Source: Deltaproteobacteria bacterium
GTDB taxonomy: Bacteria; Bdellovibrionota; UBA1018; UBA923
Direction: 5' to 3'
Assembly: GCA_016194795.1 (NCBI GenBank)
Contig: JACQAX010000029.1
Span: forward strand, 1-39,179
Length of the DNA stretch: 39,179 bases
The notes beneath the pieces were generated by a model. That model saw only the letters and a list, made by a program, of their open reading frames with translations, had not been told where the DNA came from and ran no database searches. Positions 30,044-38,232 of this stretch are shown piece by piece (the stretch's first letter is position 1; each line of letters begins with the position of its first letter). Position numbers and translations under genes: made by a program.

Positions 30044-31225
30044 ATGAACGGAACTCTGGGTCTCGTATTGACCAGCGGCGGTGCCCGGGGCGCGTACCAG
30101 GCGGGCGCGCTGCGCGCGCTTGCCGAGATCACCCGCGCCTCTCGCCTGCCGTTTCAGGTGCTGTCGGGCGTATCGGCCGGAAGCATCAATTCAACCTACC
30201 TCGCCTGCCAGGCGGGTGATTTTCAGGGAGCAACCGAGAGGCTCGCCCGTCTCTGGTCCACGCTCAGGCCCCGCGACATCTTTCTCACCGACGGGCTCAC
30301 GCTGACCCGTACCGGGATGGCATGGATTTCCGATCTCGGCTTCGGAGCCTGGATCGGAAGCGGCCGAGGCAAGTCGTTGCTTGTCACGAGCCCGCTCCAG
30401 CGCCTGCTCGGCGAGAAGCTCGACTTCGGCGCGCTGCGGGCCAACATCGCCACGGGCCTCGTGCGCGGCGTGGCGCTCACCGCGACCAATTATTCTTCCG
30501 GCACCTCGGTCACCTTCTACGACGGCACGTCCGACATCGAGCCCTGGACGAGGACGACGCGCATGGCGGTGCGCGAGCAGTTCTCGCTCGAGCACGTGAT
30601 GGCCTCGTCGGCGATCCCGGTATTTTTTCCGGCCGTCCGCGTCGGCGGGGCTTATTACGGCGACGGCTGCATCAGGATGAGCACGCCTCTGAGCCCGGCG
30701 ATCCATCTCGGCGCCGACAAGGTGCTGGCCATCGGCGTCCGCCACGAGCGGTCGGTGCAGAGAGTCGCCGACCTCAACGGCGCGCGCGCGGAGCGCTACC
30801 CGTTGCTTGCCGACGTCGGCGGCGTGCTGCTCAACGCGATGTTCCTGGACGCGCTCGAAAGCGACGTCGAGCGCATGGAGCGCATCAACCAGACGCTCTC
30901 GCTGATCCCGGAGAGCGCGCGTCGCTCGCACCCCTCGAAGCTGCGCCAGGTGCCCGTGATGGTTCTCAAGCCGACGCGCGATCTCGGCGAGCTCGTGGCC
31001 GAGGTGATGAAGGATTTTCCGTTCGCCGTGCGCCACTTTCTCAAGGGCCTCGGCACCTCGAGCGACAGCGGTTATGACCTCATGAGCTACCTCGCGTTCG
31101 ACTCAGCGTACACCGCGCGGCTCGAGGAGCTCGGGTATCGAGACACCATGGCCGCCAAAGACGCGGTCACGCGATTTTTGGAGCTACCCGTCAGCTCGAC
31201 TGGCGCTGATCCTTCGGGAGCCTGA
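30044..31225 (+). CDS. Patatin-like phospholipase
   Basis: 393 residues. The oxyanion loop reads LTSGGARGAYQAG, the nucleophile elbow is GVSAGS (Ser near residue 45) and the catalytic Asp lies in YGDGCIRMSTPLSPAI (about 207), giving the Ser-Asp dyad of bacterial patatins that hydrolyse acyl esters. No signal peptide is visible, so a cytosolic or secreted-by-other-route enzyme is likely. ATG 30044 abuts the PRTase stop. The last 35 bases overlap the convergent histidine kinase gene. Confidence 0.9.
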   Translation: MNGTLGLVLTSGGARGAYQAGALRALAEITRASRLPFQVLSGVSAGSINSTYLACQAGDFQGATERLARLWSTLRPRDIFLTDGLTLTRTGMAWISDLGFGAWIGSGRGKSLLVTSPLQRLLGEKLDFGALRANIATGLVRGVALTATNYSSGTSVTFYDGTSDIEPWTRTTRMAVREQFSLEHVMASSAIPVFFPAVRVGGAYYGDGCIRMSTPLSPAIHLGADKVLAIGVRHERSVQRVADLNGARAERYPLLADVGGVLLNAMFLDALESDVERMERINQTLSLIPESARRSHPSKLRQVPVMVLKPTRDLGELVAEVMKDFPFAVRHFLKGLGTSSDSGYDLMSYLAFDSAYTARLEELGYRDTMAAKDAVTRFLELPVSSTGADPSGA

Positions 31226-32333
31226 CGACGAAGCAGGTGTTGGGCGAGCGCTCGTCGATCGTGAGCTCGCCGCCGTGGTTCTCGACGATCGCCGTCGAGA
31301 CGCTCAGGCCGAGGCCCGAGCCCTTGCCCATCGGCTTCGTCGTGAAGAAGGGCTGCATGATCTTCTCTCGGAGCTCTTTCGGGATGCCTTTTCCGCTATC
31401 GGTGATGGTGATCTCGACGTCCGTGCCCCGGTCGGCCACGTCGATCCTGATCCAGCGCTCGTCGAGCGGCTTGATGGCGTCCTTGGCGTTGTTGATGAGG
31501 TTCACGAAAACCTGGCTGATCTGCGTCTCCTGGCACCAGACGGCCAGACGCCCGTCGATCGCGCCGAGATGCACCTTGATGCCGTGCTTTTGGAAGCTCT
31601 CGGTCGTGAAGCCGAGGACGTCGTTGAGCAGGTCGCCCAGCTGCGTTTTCTGGAACGGGTCGTTGCCGCCGTCGCGCGAAAGCGCCTTCATCCCGCGAAT
31701 GATCGACGCCATGCGGTCGCAGAGCTGCTCGACCGTGTCCGCGGTCTGAAGCACCGTTTCCGGGGGCGCGTTGCCGGCGCGAACCTGCATCTTGAGAAAC
31801 TCCATGCGCCCGCGGACGGTCGCGAGAGGGTTGCCGAGCTCGTGGGCGATGCCCGCGGCAAGCTCGCCGACGCTGGCCATCTTTTCGGAGTGGATGAGGG
31901 CGGCGCGCTGCGCTTCGATCTGCTCCTGGCTGGTTTTTTGATCGGTGATGTCGGTGCGGATGGCGACGTACTTGAAGGGCCGGCCCTTCGACGTGAGAAA
32001 CGGCACGATCGTCGTGAACACCCAGTAGTAGGTTCCGTCCTTGGCCTTGTTTTTGACCTCGCCCTTCCAGATCTTGCCGGAGGCGATGGTCTCCCAGAGG
32101 TCGACGAAGAAGGCCTTGGAGTGGTGGCCTGAGTTGATGATGCGGTGGTTCTGCCCGATCAGCTCCTCGCGGGAGTACTTCGAGATCTCGCAGAACTTGT
32201 CGTTGACGTAGGTGATCTTGCCGGCCGAGTCGGTGAGGGCGACGATCGACGACTGATCGAGGGCGCGACGAAGGTCGTCTACCTCTTTTTCGGTCCGCTC
32301 CAGCTGCTCTTCTACGGTCAAACGATCGCTCAT
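31191..32333 (-). CDS. Soluble PAS-domain sensor histidine kinase
   Basis: 380 residues from ATG 32333. A coiled-coil start (VEEQLERTEKEVDDLRRAL) leads to a PAS domain (about 28-140: TYVNDKFCEISKYSREELIGQNHRIINSGHH, then KNKAKDGTYYWV and ITDQK, typical of PAS-PAC). HisKA follows with the phospho-acceptor His164 in GIAHELGNPL, and a HATPase with N-box NLINNAKDAI, G1 DSGKGIP and G2 GKGSGLGLSVS. There is no transmembrane segment, so it senses a cytosolic signal. No response regulator is adjacent; the NtrB-like H-box suggests a partner elsewhere. The upstream extension of the frame is a shadow of the neighbouring gene. Confidence 0.9.
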   Translation of the reverse strand: MSDRLTVEEQLERTEKEVDDLRRALDQSSIVALTDSAGKITYVNDKFCEISKYSREELIGQNHRIINSGHHSKAFFVDLWETIASGKIWKGEVKNKAKDGTYYWVFTTIVPFLTSKGRPFKYVAIRTDITDQKTSQEQIEAQRAALIHSEKMASVGELAAGIAHELGNPLATVRGRMEFLKMQVRAGNAPPETVLQTADTVEQLCDRMASIIRGMKALSRDGGNDPFQKTQLGDLLNDVLGFTTESFQKHGIKVHLGAIDGRLAVWCQETQISQVFVNLINNAKDAIKPLDERWIRIDVADRGTDVEITITDSGKGIPKELREKIMQPFFTTKPMGKGSGLGLSVSTAIVENHGGELTIDERSPNTCFVVRLPKDQRQSS

Positions 32334-32391
32334 CGGACGTGACACTCCGCCTTTGAGACTTTTTGGCACAATGGGGGCCGTAGCGCAATGG

Positions 32392-33138
32392 TCAGAGTCG
32401 AAAATCCGCCTCCACGGCGGCGTGGTCGGAAAGCCTGCTCCAGACGCCGTCGACGTGGATTTTCGCGGTGACGAACTCGAGCCAGCGAAAGTAGATCCTA
32501 TCGAGCCGAAGCACGGGCAGCCAGGCGGGAAAGGATTTGGCGTGGCGGCCGTCCTGCTTGAGAAAAGCTTCTTCCAACGTGAGCTTGCGCGCGAGAATCG
32601 GCGAGGCGATCTCCTGCCAGTCATTGAAGTCGCCACCGACGACGAGCGGCGCGTCGTGCGGGACGAGCCGCTCGATGCGGTCGCACAGCTTTCCCAGCTG
32701 GGCGCGACGGCCAGAGCTGAAGAGGCTGAGGTGCAGGCAGAAGACGTGGAGCTCGGCCGAGGCGCCGGGAATCTTGAGACGCGCGTGGAGCATCCCTCTC
32801 TGCTCGAGCGCGTTCGTCGAGACGTTGACGTTCTCCGAGAAGGTGATGGGGTACTTGCTCAGGATCGCGTTGCCGTGGTGGCCCTCGGTGTAGACGGCGT
32901 TCTTGCCGTAAGCGTGGTGCGGCCAGAGCTTGTCGGCCAGGTACTCGAACTGCGAGACGGTGGGCCAGTCCTTGTGCTTCTTTCCGTGGTGCTCGTGGTG
33001 GCCGACGACCTCCTGGAGCAGCACGAGGTCGGCGTGCACGAGCTCGATCGACTCCTTGATCCCCTTGAGCACGAGATCGAAGTTCGTGGCGTTGAAGCCT
33101 TTGTGGATGTTGTAGGACAGCACTCGCAGCTTGCGCAT
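32392..33138 (-). CDS. Endonuclease/exonuclease/phosphatase family hydrolase
   Basis: 248 residues from ATG 33138, two bases after the upstream stop. The fold signature is clear: VLSYNIHKGF (Asn metal ligand), DLVLLQEVVGHH (Glu), HGNAILSKYPI, FCLHLSLF (His), VVGGDFNDW (Asp/Asn), LDRIYF and the terminal SDHAAVEADF (catalytic Asp-His). These are Mg-dependent phosphodiesterases or phosphatases acting on nucleic acids, phospholipids or inositol phosphates. No signal peptide is seen. An in-frame ATG at 33165 would overlap the neighbour and is less likely. The gene continues the minus-strand run from the oxidase cluster. Confidence 0.88.
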   Translation of the reverse strand: MRKLRVLSYNIHKGFNATNFDLVLKGIKESIELVHADLVLLQEVVGHHEHHGKKHKDWPTVSQFEYLADKLWPHHAYGKNAVYTEGHHGNAILSKYPITFSENVNVSTNALEQRGMLHARLKIPGASAELHVFCLHLSLFSSGRRAQLGKLCDRIERLVPHDAPLVVGGDFNDWQEIASPILARKLTLEEAFLKQDGRHAKSFPAWLPVLRLDRIYFRWLEFVTAKIHVDGVWSRLSDHAAVEADFRL

Positions 33139-33140
33139 CG

Positions 33141-33881
33141 TCACTCGTGGTGGTGGAACGGGCACGAAGCTCCCATGCCCTGGTCTAGAGCTTGAGGCGC
33201 GCCCGCTTTTCTTTCAAGCGAAGAAACGAGCGGCGTGGCGCGCACGGCGACGGTGAAAAGAGCCGCCACGATGAGCAACGCCCCCGAAAAGCGCGGCGCC
33301 AGGCGCCCGAGCGGACGGAGGAGCTTCGTCAGCAAGAGCGAAGCCGAGGCGAGCGCCGGAAGCGTGCCCGCCCAGAAGAGCGCAAGCGACACCGCTCCGA
33401 GGGCGGCACTTTGCGTGACCGCGGCCGCGAGCACGAAGCCGTACAGCCAGCCGCATGGAAGAAAAGCCGAGAGCAGGCCGACCGTCAGGCTGCTCCCCAC
33501 GCTGTCGCCCGGCCTTTTCGGCCACAGCGCGCGCACCACGCGCGTCAGCGCCGTGGGAAGCCTCAGATGCATCGAGCGCCCGCTCAAGCGGGCGACGCCC
33601 AGATAAAGAAGCGGAAGCGCGATCGCCGCGGTCGTGAGCCAGGGCAGGACGGCAAAGACGCGCGTGCCGAGCGCCGCCTGGCCCAGGGCGCCGGCCAGGG
33701 CGCCGAGGCCGGCGTACGAGAGGAGCCGTCCAAAGTGGTAGGCCGCGGCCGTGCGCCTCGTGCGCGCGAACATCAGCGTGAGCCCGCCGCACATGGCGAC
33801 GCAGTGGCCGCTACCGAGCAGGCTTGCCGCGAGGATCGCGAGCGGGACGATCGCATGAGAGTCAACGATAGGGGCCGACAA
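33141..33881 (-). CDS. TauE/SafE-family membrane protein of the cbb3 cluster
   Basis: 246 residues from TTG 33881, chosen because GGAGG lies 6 bases upstream; no ATG or GTG fits without a long overlap into ccoG. About six transmembrane helices are visible, with the twin signatures GSGHCVAMCGG (about residues 23-33) and FLPCGWLYGF, typical of the UreH-like branch of sulfite exporter TauE/SafE proteins. That branch is commonly found in cbb3 oxidase and copper-handling clusters. The C-terminus, SCPFHHHE, could bind a metal. A metal or metallochaperone role in oxidase assembly is likely but inferred. It overlaps the 3' end of ccoG by 20 bases. Confidence 0.82.
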   Translation of the reverse strand: MSAPIVDSHAIVPLAILAASLLGSGHCVAMCGGLTLMFARTRRTAAAYHFGRLLSYAGLGALAGALGQAALGTRVFAVLPWLTTAAIALPLLYLGVARLSGRSMHLRLPTALTRVVRALWPKRPGDSVGSSLTVGLLSAFLPCGWLYGFVLAAAVTQSAALGAVSLALFWAGTLPALASASLLLTKLLRPLGRLAPRFSGALLIVAALFTVAVRATPLVSSLERKAGAPQALDQGMGASCPFHHHE

Positions 33882-35226
33882 GCGTGACCTCCTCGGCGGT
33901 GAGCGTTTTTCCGGCGGGGTCGACCACCCGGATCGTGACCGTGGCATGCCCGCTCGCGAGCAGGCTCTTCGGAAACTTCACGAACGCCTCCTGGTTGAGC
34001 TTGCGTCCGCCCGCGACCTTGAATGAGCCCAGCGCCGTGACGACCTCGGCCGCGGTGCCGGGCTTGCCGGTGTCGACGGCGAGCTTGAGCTCGAGATCCT
34101 CGAAGCTCTGGTTGCTCAGATCGACCTTGAAGCGGTTGACGATCTCGGTGGCGCTGATCTCGGTGTAAGGCGTGTCGGCGGCGCGCACGAAGGTGGCCTC
34201 GACGGGGCGGCGCGTGGCGACGTTATAGATAAGGCCGACGGCCAGCAGCGCGACGAGCGCGCCATAGACGACGACGCGCGGGCGCAGCGCGGTCGTGGGC
34301 TTGCCGCTCAGGCCCGCGGCCGAGTCGTAGCGGATCAGGCCGAGCGGCCGGCGCAGACGCGCCATGACGTCGTCGCAGGCGTCGATGCATGCCGTGCAGC
34401 CGATGCACTCGAGCTGGGCGCCGTTTCGGATGTCGATGCCGGTCGGACAGACCTGAACGCAGCGGTTGCAGCTCACGCAGTCGCTGCGGTTCGTGTCGTA
34501 GGTGACGAGCAGCGACTGCTCGTCCATGAGAAGCGACTGGAAACGCCCGTAAGGGCAGACGACCGTGCAGAACTGCTCGCGAAACCAGCCGAAGTCGAAC
34601 AGGATCGCGCCGCTCAGCACGGCCATGAAGGTAAAGCTTGCGGGGTTTTTGGCGGGAGACGAGCGGATCATCGTCGCGAGCGCCTCGGTGCCAACGAAGT
34701 AGGCGAGAAAGCTGTGGGTCACGACGAGCGCGACGACGGTGAAGAGCCCCCACTTCATCGCCTTTTTGAAGGCCTTGTCGGCGTCCAACGGCGCGGCGTC
34801 GAGCTTGCGGCGCGCGAGGTGGTCGCCCTCGATCGCGCGCTCGATGCGGCGAAACAGGCTTTCGATGAAAACCGTCTGTGGGCAAGCCCAGCCGCACCAG
34901 ACGCGGCCCCAGAGCGCGGTGGCCAGGCCCAGCGTCAGCGCCGCGCCGCCGACGATGAAGACGAGCATCGGCGCATCATGGGCCCAGAACGTGATGCCGA
35001 AGATCGCGAAGCGCCGTCTCGCCACGTCGAGCAGGAGCGCCTGGCTGCCGTTGACGCGAACCCAGGGGAGCGCGAGAAAGACCCCGATCAGCACCGTGTG
35101 CGCGAGCGAGCGGAGCCGCTGGTAGCGGCCCTTGACCTCGGCCGGGTACACGTAGATGCGCCGACCGCGCTCGTCGGCGGTGGTCAGGCGGTCGGCGTGC
35201 GATTCCGGCTTCTTGAAAACGCTCAA
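33862..35226 (-). CDS. ccoG: Cytochrome c oxidase accessory protein CcoG (RdxA/FixG)
   Basis: 454 residues. Five or so transmembrane helices, with a CGWACPQTVFIES motif, lead to two ferredoxin-type clusters: CVSCNRCVQVCPTG and CIGCTACIDACDDV, each able to bind a [4Fe-4S] centre. The C-terminal third is a soluble Ig-like domain (about 330-454). CcoG proteins reduce copper(II) during cbb3 oxidase assembly in characterised systems. The gene sits 3 bases after ccoP, as in most cbb3 operons. Confidence 0.95.
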   Translation of the reverse strand: MSVFKKPESHADRLTTADERGRRIYVYPAEVKGRYQRLRSLAHTVLIGVFLALPWVRVNGSQALLLDVARRRFAIFGITFWAHDAPMLVFIVGGAALTLGLATALWGRVWCGWACPQTVFIESLFRRIERAIEGDHLARRKLDAAPLDADKAFKKAMKWGLFTVVALVVTHSFLAYFVGTEALATMIRSSPAKNPASFTFMAVLSGAILFDFGWFREQFCTVVCPYGRFQSLLMDEQSLLVTYDTNRSDCVSCNRCVQVCPTGIDIRNGAQLECIGCTACIDACDDVMARLRRPLGLIRYDSAAGLSGKPTTALRPRVVVYGALVALLAVGLIYNVATRRPVEATFVRAADTPYTEISATEIVNRFKVDLSNQSFEDLELKLAVDTGKPGTAAEVVTALGSFKVAGGRKLNQEAFVKFPKSLLASGHATVTIRVVDPAGKTLTAEEVTLVGPYR

Positions 35227-35229
35227 GCC

Positions 35230-35912
35230 TCACTCCTTGACGAGCTCGCCCTGCGCGGCTTTGGCGCCGGGCGGGTTCGTCCCCCGGAGAGACTTGACGT
35301 AGGCGGTTACCGAGTAGATCTCCTCGTCGGAGAGCAGCGTGTTCCAGGGCGGCATTCCTTTCGCCGAAACGCCGTCGTGGATCGTGTTGGCGATCGACTC
35401 CGGCTTGCCGTCGCCGTGGATCCAGTAGTCGTCGGTGAGGTTGGGGCCGATGATCCCCTGGCCATGGTCGCCGTGGCACGAGATGCATTTGCCCTGGAAG
35501 ACGATCTTTCCGGCGCCGATCCTCTCGCCGCTCTTCAGCGCGACGTTCAGATGCGTCATGTCCGGAAAGGTGAGCGCCGGCGCGGCCGCCTTGCGGCTGG
35601 CCTCCATCGCGGCCACCTCATGCTCGTATTCCTGCTGGATCGAGCTGCCGTTGCCGAGCTCGTAGTAGGCGTAATAGCCGGCGGCGAAGGCCATCGTGAG
35701 ATAGAAGGTCGCCAGCCACCAGCGGGGCAGGTCGTTGTCGAGCTCCCGGATGCCGTCGTACTCGTGGTCGGTGAGCTTTTCCTTCGGGTCGTTGTTGCCG
35801 TTCTCTTCAAGAACACCCGCAGAAACACCGCGAGAAACACGCCGAAGAACAGAAGGAGCGCGAGACTCGTGAGCCAGGTCTGGGGAAAATGGACGAGCGC
35901 CTGCGTTTTCAT
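35230..35912 (-). CDS. ccoP: CcoQ/CcoP of cbb3 oxidase with a reading-frame break
   Basis: From ATG 35912 (GGGAGG 6 bases upstream, ATGA overlap with ccoNO) a frame encodes a CcoQ-like helix (HFPQTWLTSLALLLFFGVFLAVFLRVFLK). At 35801-35810 the sense switches by one base to the frame carrying NGNNDPKEKLTDHEYDGIRELDNDLPRWW, the conserved CcoP N-terminus. A transmembrane helix, the haem motif CISCHGDHGQG and the axial Met in KGMPPW follow. The second frame has no start codon before its conserved core; its first ATG (35694) would cut off the helix. One added base gives a 227-residue product. Only one CxxCH is present, so this CcoP is mono-haem, unlike the usual di-haem form. Confidence 0.82.
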
Positions 35913-38080
35913 TTCGCGCCTCCCGCCGTTTTCACGGCGCCACTGTCCTCGACGGTGTGGCCCAGGCGCTGGAGATAGGCGATCAGCGCCACGATCTCCT
36001 TGTCGTCCATGCCCTTCGGCGCGCCCTGGCGTTCGAGCTCGGTGGCGATCGCCTTCGCGTCTTCGCGCGCGGCCGTCTCGGCACGCTCGATGTCGCGGTC
36101 CGAGTACGGCACGCCAACCGTGCGCATCACGGCGAGCTTCCTGGGCAGCACCGCGAAGTCGGTCTTGTCGCGGGCAAGCCACGAGTATTCCGGCATGATC
36201 GACTTCGGCGTCACCTCGCGCGGGTCGAGCATGTGGCGGAAGTGCCAGAGGTGCGGGTACTTGCCGCCCACGCGCGCCAGGTCGGGACCCGTGCGCTTCG
36301 AGCCCCACTGGAAGGGGTGGTCGTAGAGCGAGTCCTCGGCCGTCGAGGGCTTGCCGTAGCGCAGGAGCTCGTCGGCCATCGGCCGGATTTCCTGCGAGTG
36401 GCAGAGATAGCAGCCCTCGCGCACGTAGAGATCGCGGCCCGCGAGCTCGAGCGACGAGTACGGCCGCACCGTCACGTTGATCGGCACGTAGTTGTGCGCG
36501 GTCAAGGTGGGGAGCAGCTCGATCACCGTCCCGACGAGAATCGCGAGCACCGCGAGCGTCGAGAAGACCATCGGCAGGCCCTCGAGCGCCCGATGCGGCT
36601 TCTCCTCGGTGAGCATCTTCACGACGTCGGTCTTGAGCGCCGGCGCCTGCTGCGCCTCGGGCGCCACGGCCTTCGGGGCAAGCGCGATCGTCCGGGCGAG
36701 GTTGTAGGCCATGATGATGAAGCCCACGAGGTAGAGCGTGCCGCCGACGGCGCGTACCCAGTAGAGCGGCACGATCTTGATGACCGTTTCGATGAAGTCG
36801 GGGTAAACGAGCTTGCCGCTCGCGTCCATCGCCCGCCACATCATGCCCTGGGTGATGCCGGCCACCCACATCGATACGACGTAGAGGAGGATGCCGAGAA
36901 AGCCGGTCCAGAAGTGGGCGTTGGCCAGGCGCTCGCTATAGAGCTTCGTGCGCCAGAGCCGCGGCACGAGATAGTAGAGCATCGCGGCCGTGAGAAAGCC
37001 GTTCCAGCCGAGCGTGCCGCCGTGGACGTGGCCGATGATCCAGTCCGTATAATGGCCGATGGCGTTCACCGACTTGATCGAGAGCAGCGGGCCCTCGAAG
37101 GTCGCCATGCCGTAGAAGGTGAGCGAAGCGACGAAGAACTTGAGGATGGGTTCGGTGCGCACCCGGTCCCAGGCGCCGCGAAGCGTGAGCAGGCCGTTGA
37201 TCATGCCGCCCCAGCGCGGGGCCCAGAGGATGACGCTGAAGACCATGCCGAGCGTCTGCGCCCACTCGGGCAACGCCGTATAAAGAAGGTGGTGCGGGCC
37301 GGCCCAGATGTAGATGAACACGAGCGACCAGAAGTGGACGATCGAGAGCCGGTAGCTGTAGACGGGCCGGTTCACCGCTTTGGGAACGTAGTAGTACATG
37401 AGACCGAGAAACGGCGTCGTCAGGAAGAAGGCGACGGCGTTGTGGCCGTACCACCACTGCACGAGCGCGTCCTGCACGCCGGCATAGACCGGGTAGCTCT
37501 TGAAGAGCGTGACGGGGAGGTTGATCGAGTTCACGACGTGCAGCACGGCGACGGTCACGATCGTGGCGATGTAGAACCAGATGGCCACGTAAAGATGCTG
37601 CTCGCGCCGGCGCTGGAGGGTGCCGAAGAAGTTCACGGCGAAGGCCACCCACACGACGGTGATGGCGATCTTGATCGGCAGCTCGAGCTCGGCGTATTCC
37701 TTGCCGACGGTGATCCCGAGCGGCAGCGTCACGGCGGCGGCCACGATGATGAGCTGCCAGCCCCAGAAGTGAAAGTTGCTCAGGAAGTCGGAGTAGAGGC
37801 GGCTCTTGAGCAGCCGCTGCGTCGAGTGGTAGATGCCCGCGAAAATCGCGTTGCCGGCGAAGGCGAAGATTGCCGCGTTCGTGTGCAGAGGGCGCAGCCG
37901 GCCGAAGGTCGTCCAGGGGAGCCCCAGGTTGAGCTTCCAGTTGGCGAGCTGAAGCGCGGCCACGACGCCTACGAGCATCGCCACCACGCCCCACACGATG
38001 GTGGCGAGCGCGAACTTTTTGACGATCTCGTCGTCGTAGTAAAACGTTTCCATGACCTGCTTGTCGTTGTCGGTGCTCAT
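35909..38080 (-). CDS. ccoNO: cbb3-type cytochrome c oxidase, fused CcoN-CcoO subunit
   Basis: 723 residues. Residues 1-480 are CcoN with about 12 helices and the haem/copper ligands RPLHTNAAIFAF, WYGHNAVAFFL (CuB His), AGPHHLLYT (paired His) and GHVHGGTLGWNG. A hinge (APKAVAPEAQQAPA) leads through one helix (about 510-528) to CcoO with GRDLYVREGCYLCHSQ (one haem c), RTGPDLARVGGKYPH and a Met ligand in KSIMPEYSWL. Together these form the proton-pumping, high-affinity oxygen-reducing core. Fusion of the two subunits is known in some lineages. The start overlaps the ccoS stop (ATGA) and the stop overlaps ccoQ, giving coupled, near-equimolar synthesis. Confidence 0.95.
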   Translation of the reverse strand: MSTDNDKQVMETFYYDDEIVKKFALATIVWGVVAMLVGVVAALQLANWKLNLGLPWTTFGRLRPLHTNAAIFAFAGNAIFAGIYHSTQRLLKSRLYSDFLSNFHFWGWQLIIVAAAVTLPLGITVGKEYAELELPIKIAITVVWVAFAVNFFGTLQRRREQHLYVAIWFYIATIVTVAVLHVVNSINLPVTLFKSYPVYAGVQDALVQWWYGHNAVAFFLTTPFLGLMYYYVPKAVNRPVYSYRLSIVHFWSLVFIYIWAGPHHLLYTALPEWAQTLGMVFSVILWAPRWGGMINGLLTLRGAWDRVRTEPILKFFVASLTFYGMATFEGPLLSIKSVNAIGHYTDWIIGHVHGGTLGWNGFLTAAMLYYLVPRLWRTKLYSERLANAHFWTGFLGILLYVVSMWVAGITQGMMWRAMDASGKLVYPDFIETVIKIVPLYWVRAVGGTLYLVGFIIMAYNLARTIALAPKAVAPEAQQAPALKTDVVKMLTEEKPHRALEGLPMVFSTLAVLAILVGTVIELLPTLTAHNYVPINVTVRPYSSLELAGRDLYVREGCYLCHSQEIRPMADELLRYGKPSTAEDSLYDHPFQWGSKRTGPDLARVGGKYPHLWHFRHMLDPREVTPKSIMPEYSWLARDKTDFAVLPRKLAVMRTVGVPYSDRDIERAETAAREDAKAIATELERQGAPKGMDDKEIVALIAYLQRLGHTVEDSGAVKTAGGAK

Positions 38081-38232
38081 CTTGCTTTCCTTTCAGAGTC
38101 GTCGAGAAGAATTCGGTAGGCCGGCGTATCAAGGTCGTCGTACTGGCCGTGGCGGCCGGCCCAGACGAAGGCGGCCACGAACGAGGAGGCCAGCAGCAGC
38201 GCGATCGGCAGCAGGAGCAGCACGATGCTCAT
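38077..38232 (-). CDS. ccoS: cbb3 oxidase maturation protein CcoS
   Basis: 51 residues. One N-terminal helix (MSIVLLLLPIALLLASSFVAAFVWAGRHGQYDDLDTP in outline, helix residues 2-24) is followed by the GQYDDLDTPAYRIL stretch that defines CcoS. CcoS is needed for cofactor insertion into cbb3 oxidase. ATG 38232 is chosen because it starts the helix directly and overlaps the ccoI stop (ATGA); longer starts run through ccoI. Its own stop overlaps the ccoNO start. Confidence 0.93.
   Translation of the reverse strand: MSIVLLLLPIALLLASSFVAAFVWAGRHGQYDDLDTPAYRILLDDSERKAR

Noticed and set aside
35957..38119. A 720-codon plus-strand frame opposite ccoNO
   Set aside because: The opposite strand encodes a complete cbb3 oxidase subunit with all ligands; the plus-strand product is a low-complexity charged shadow.
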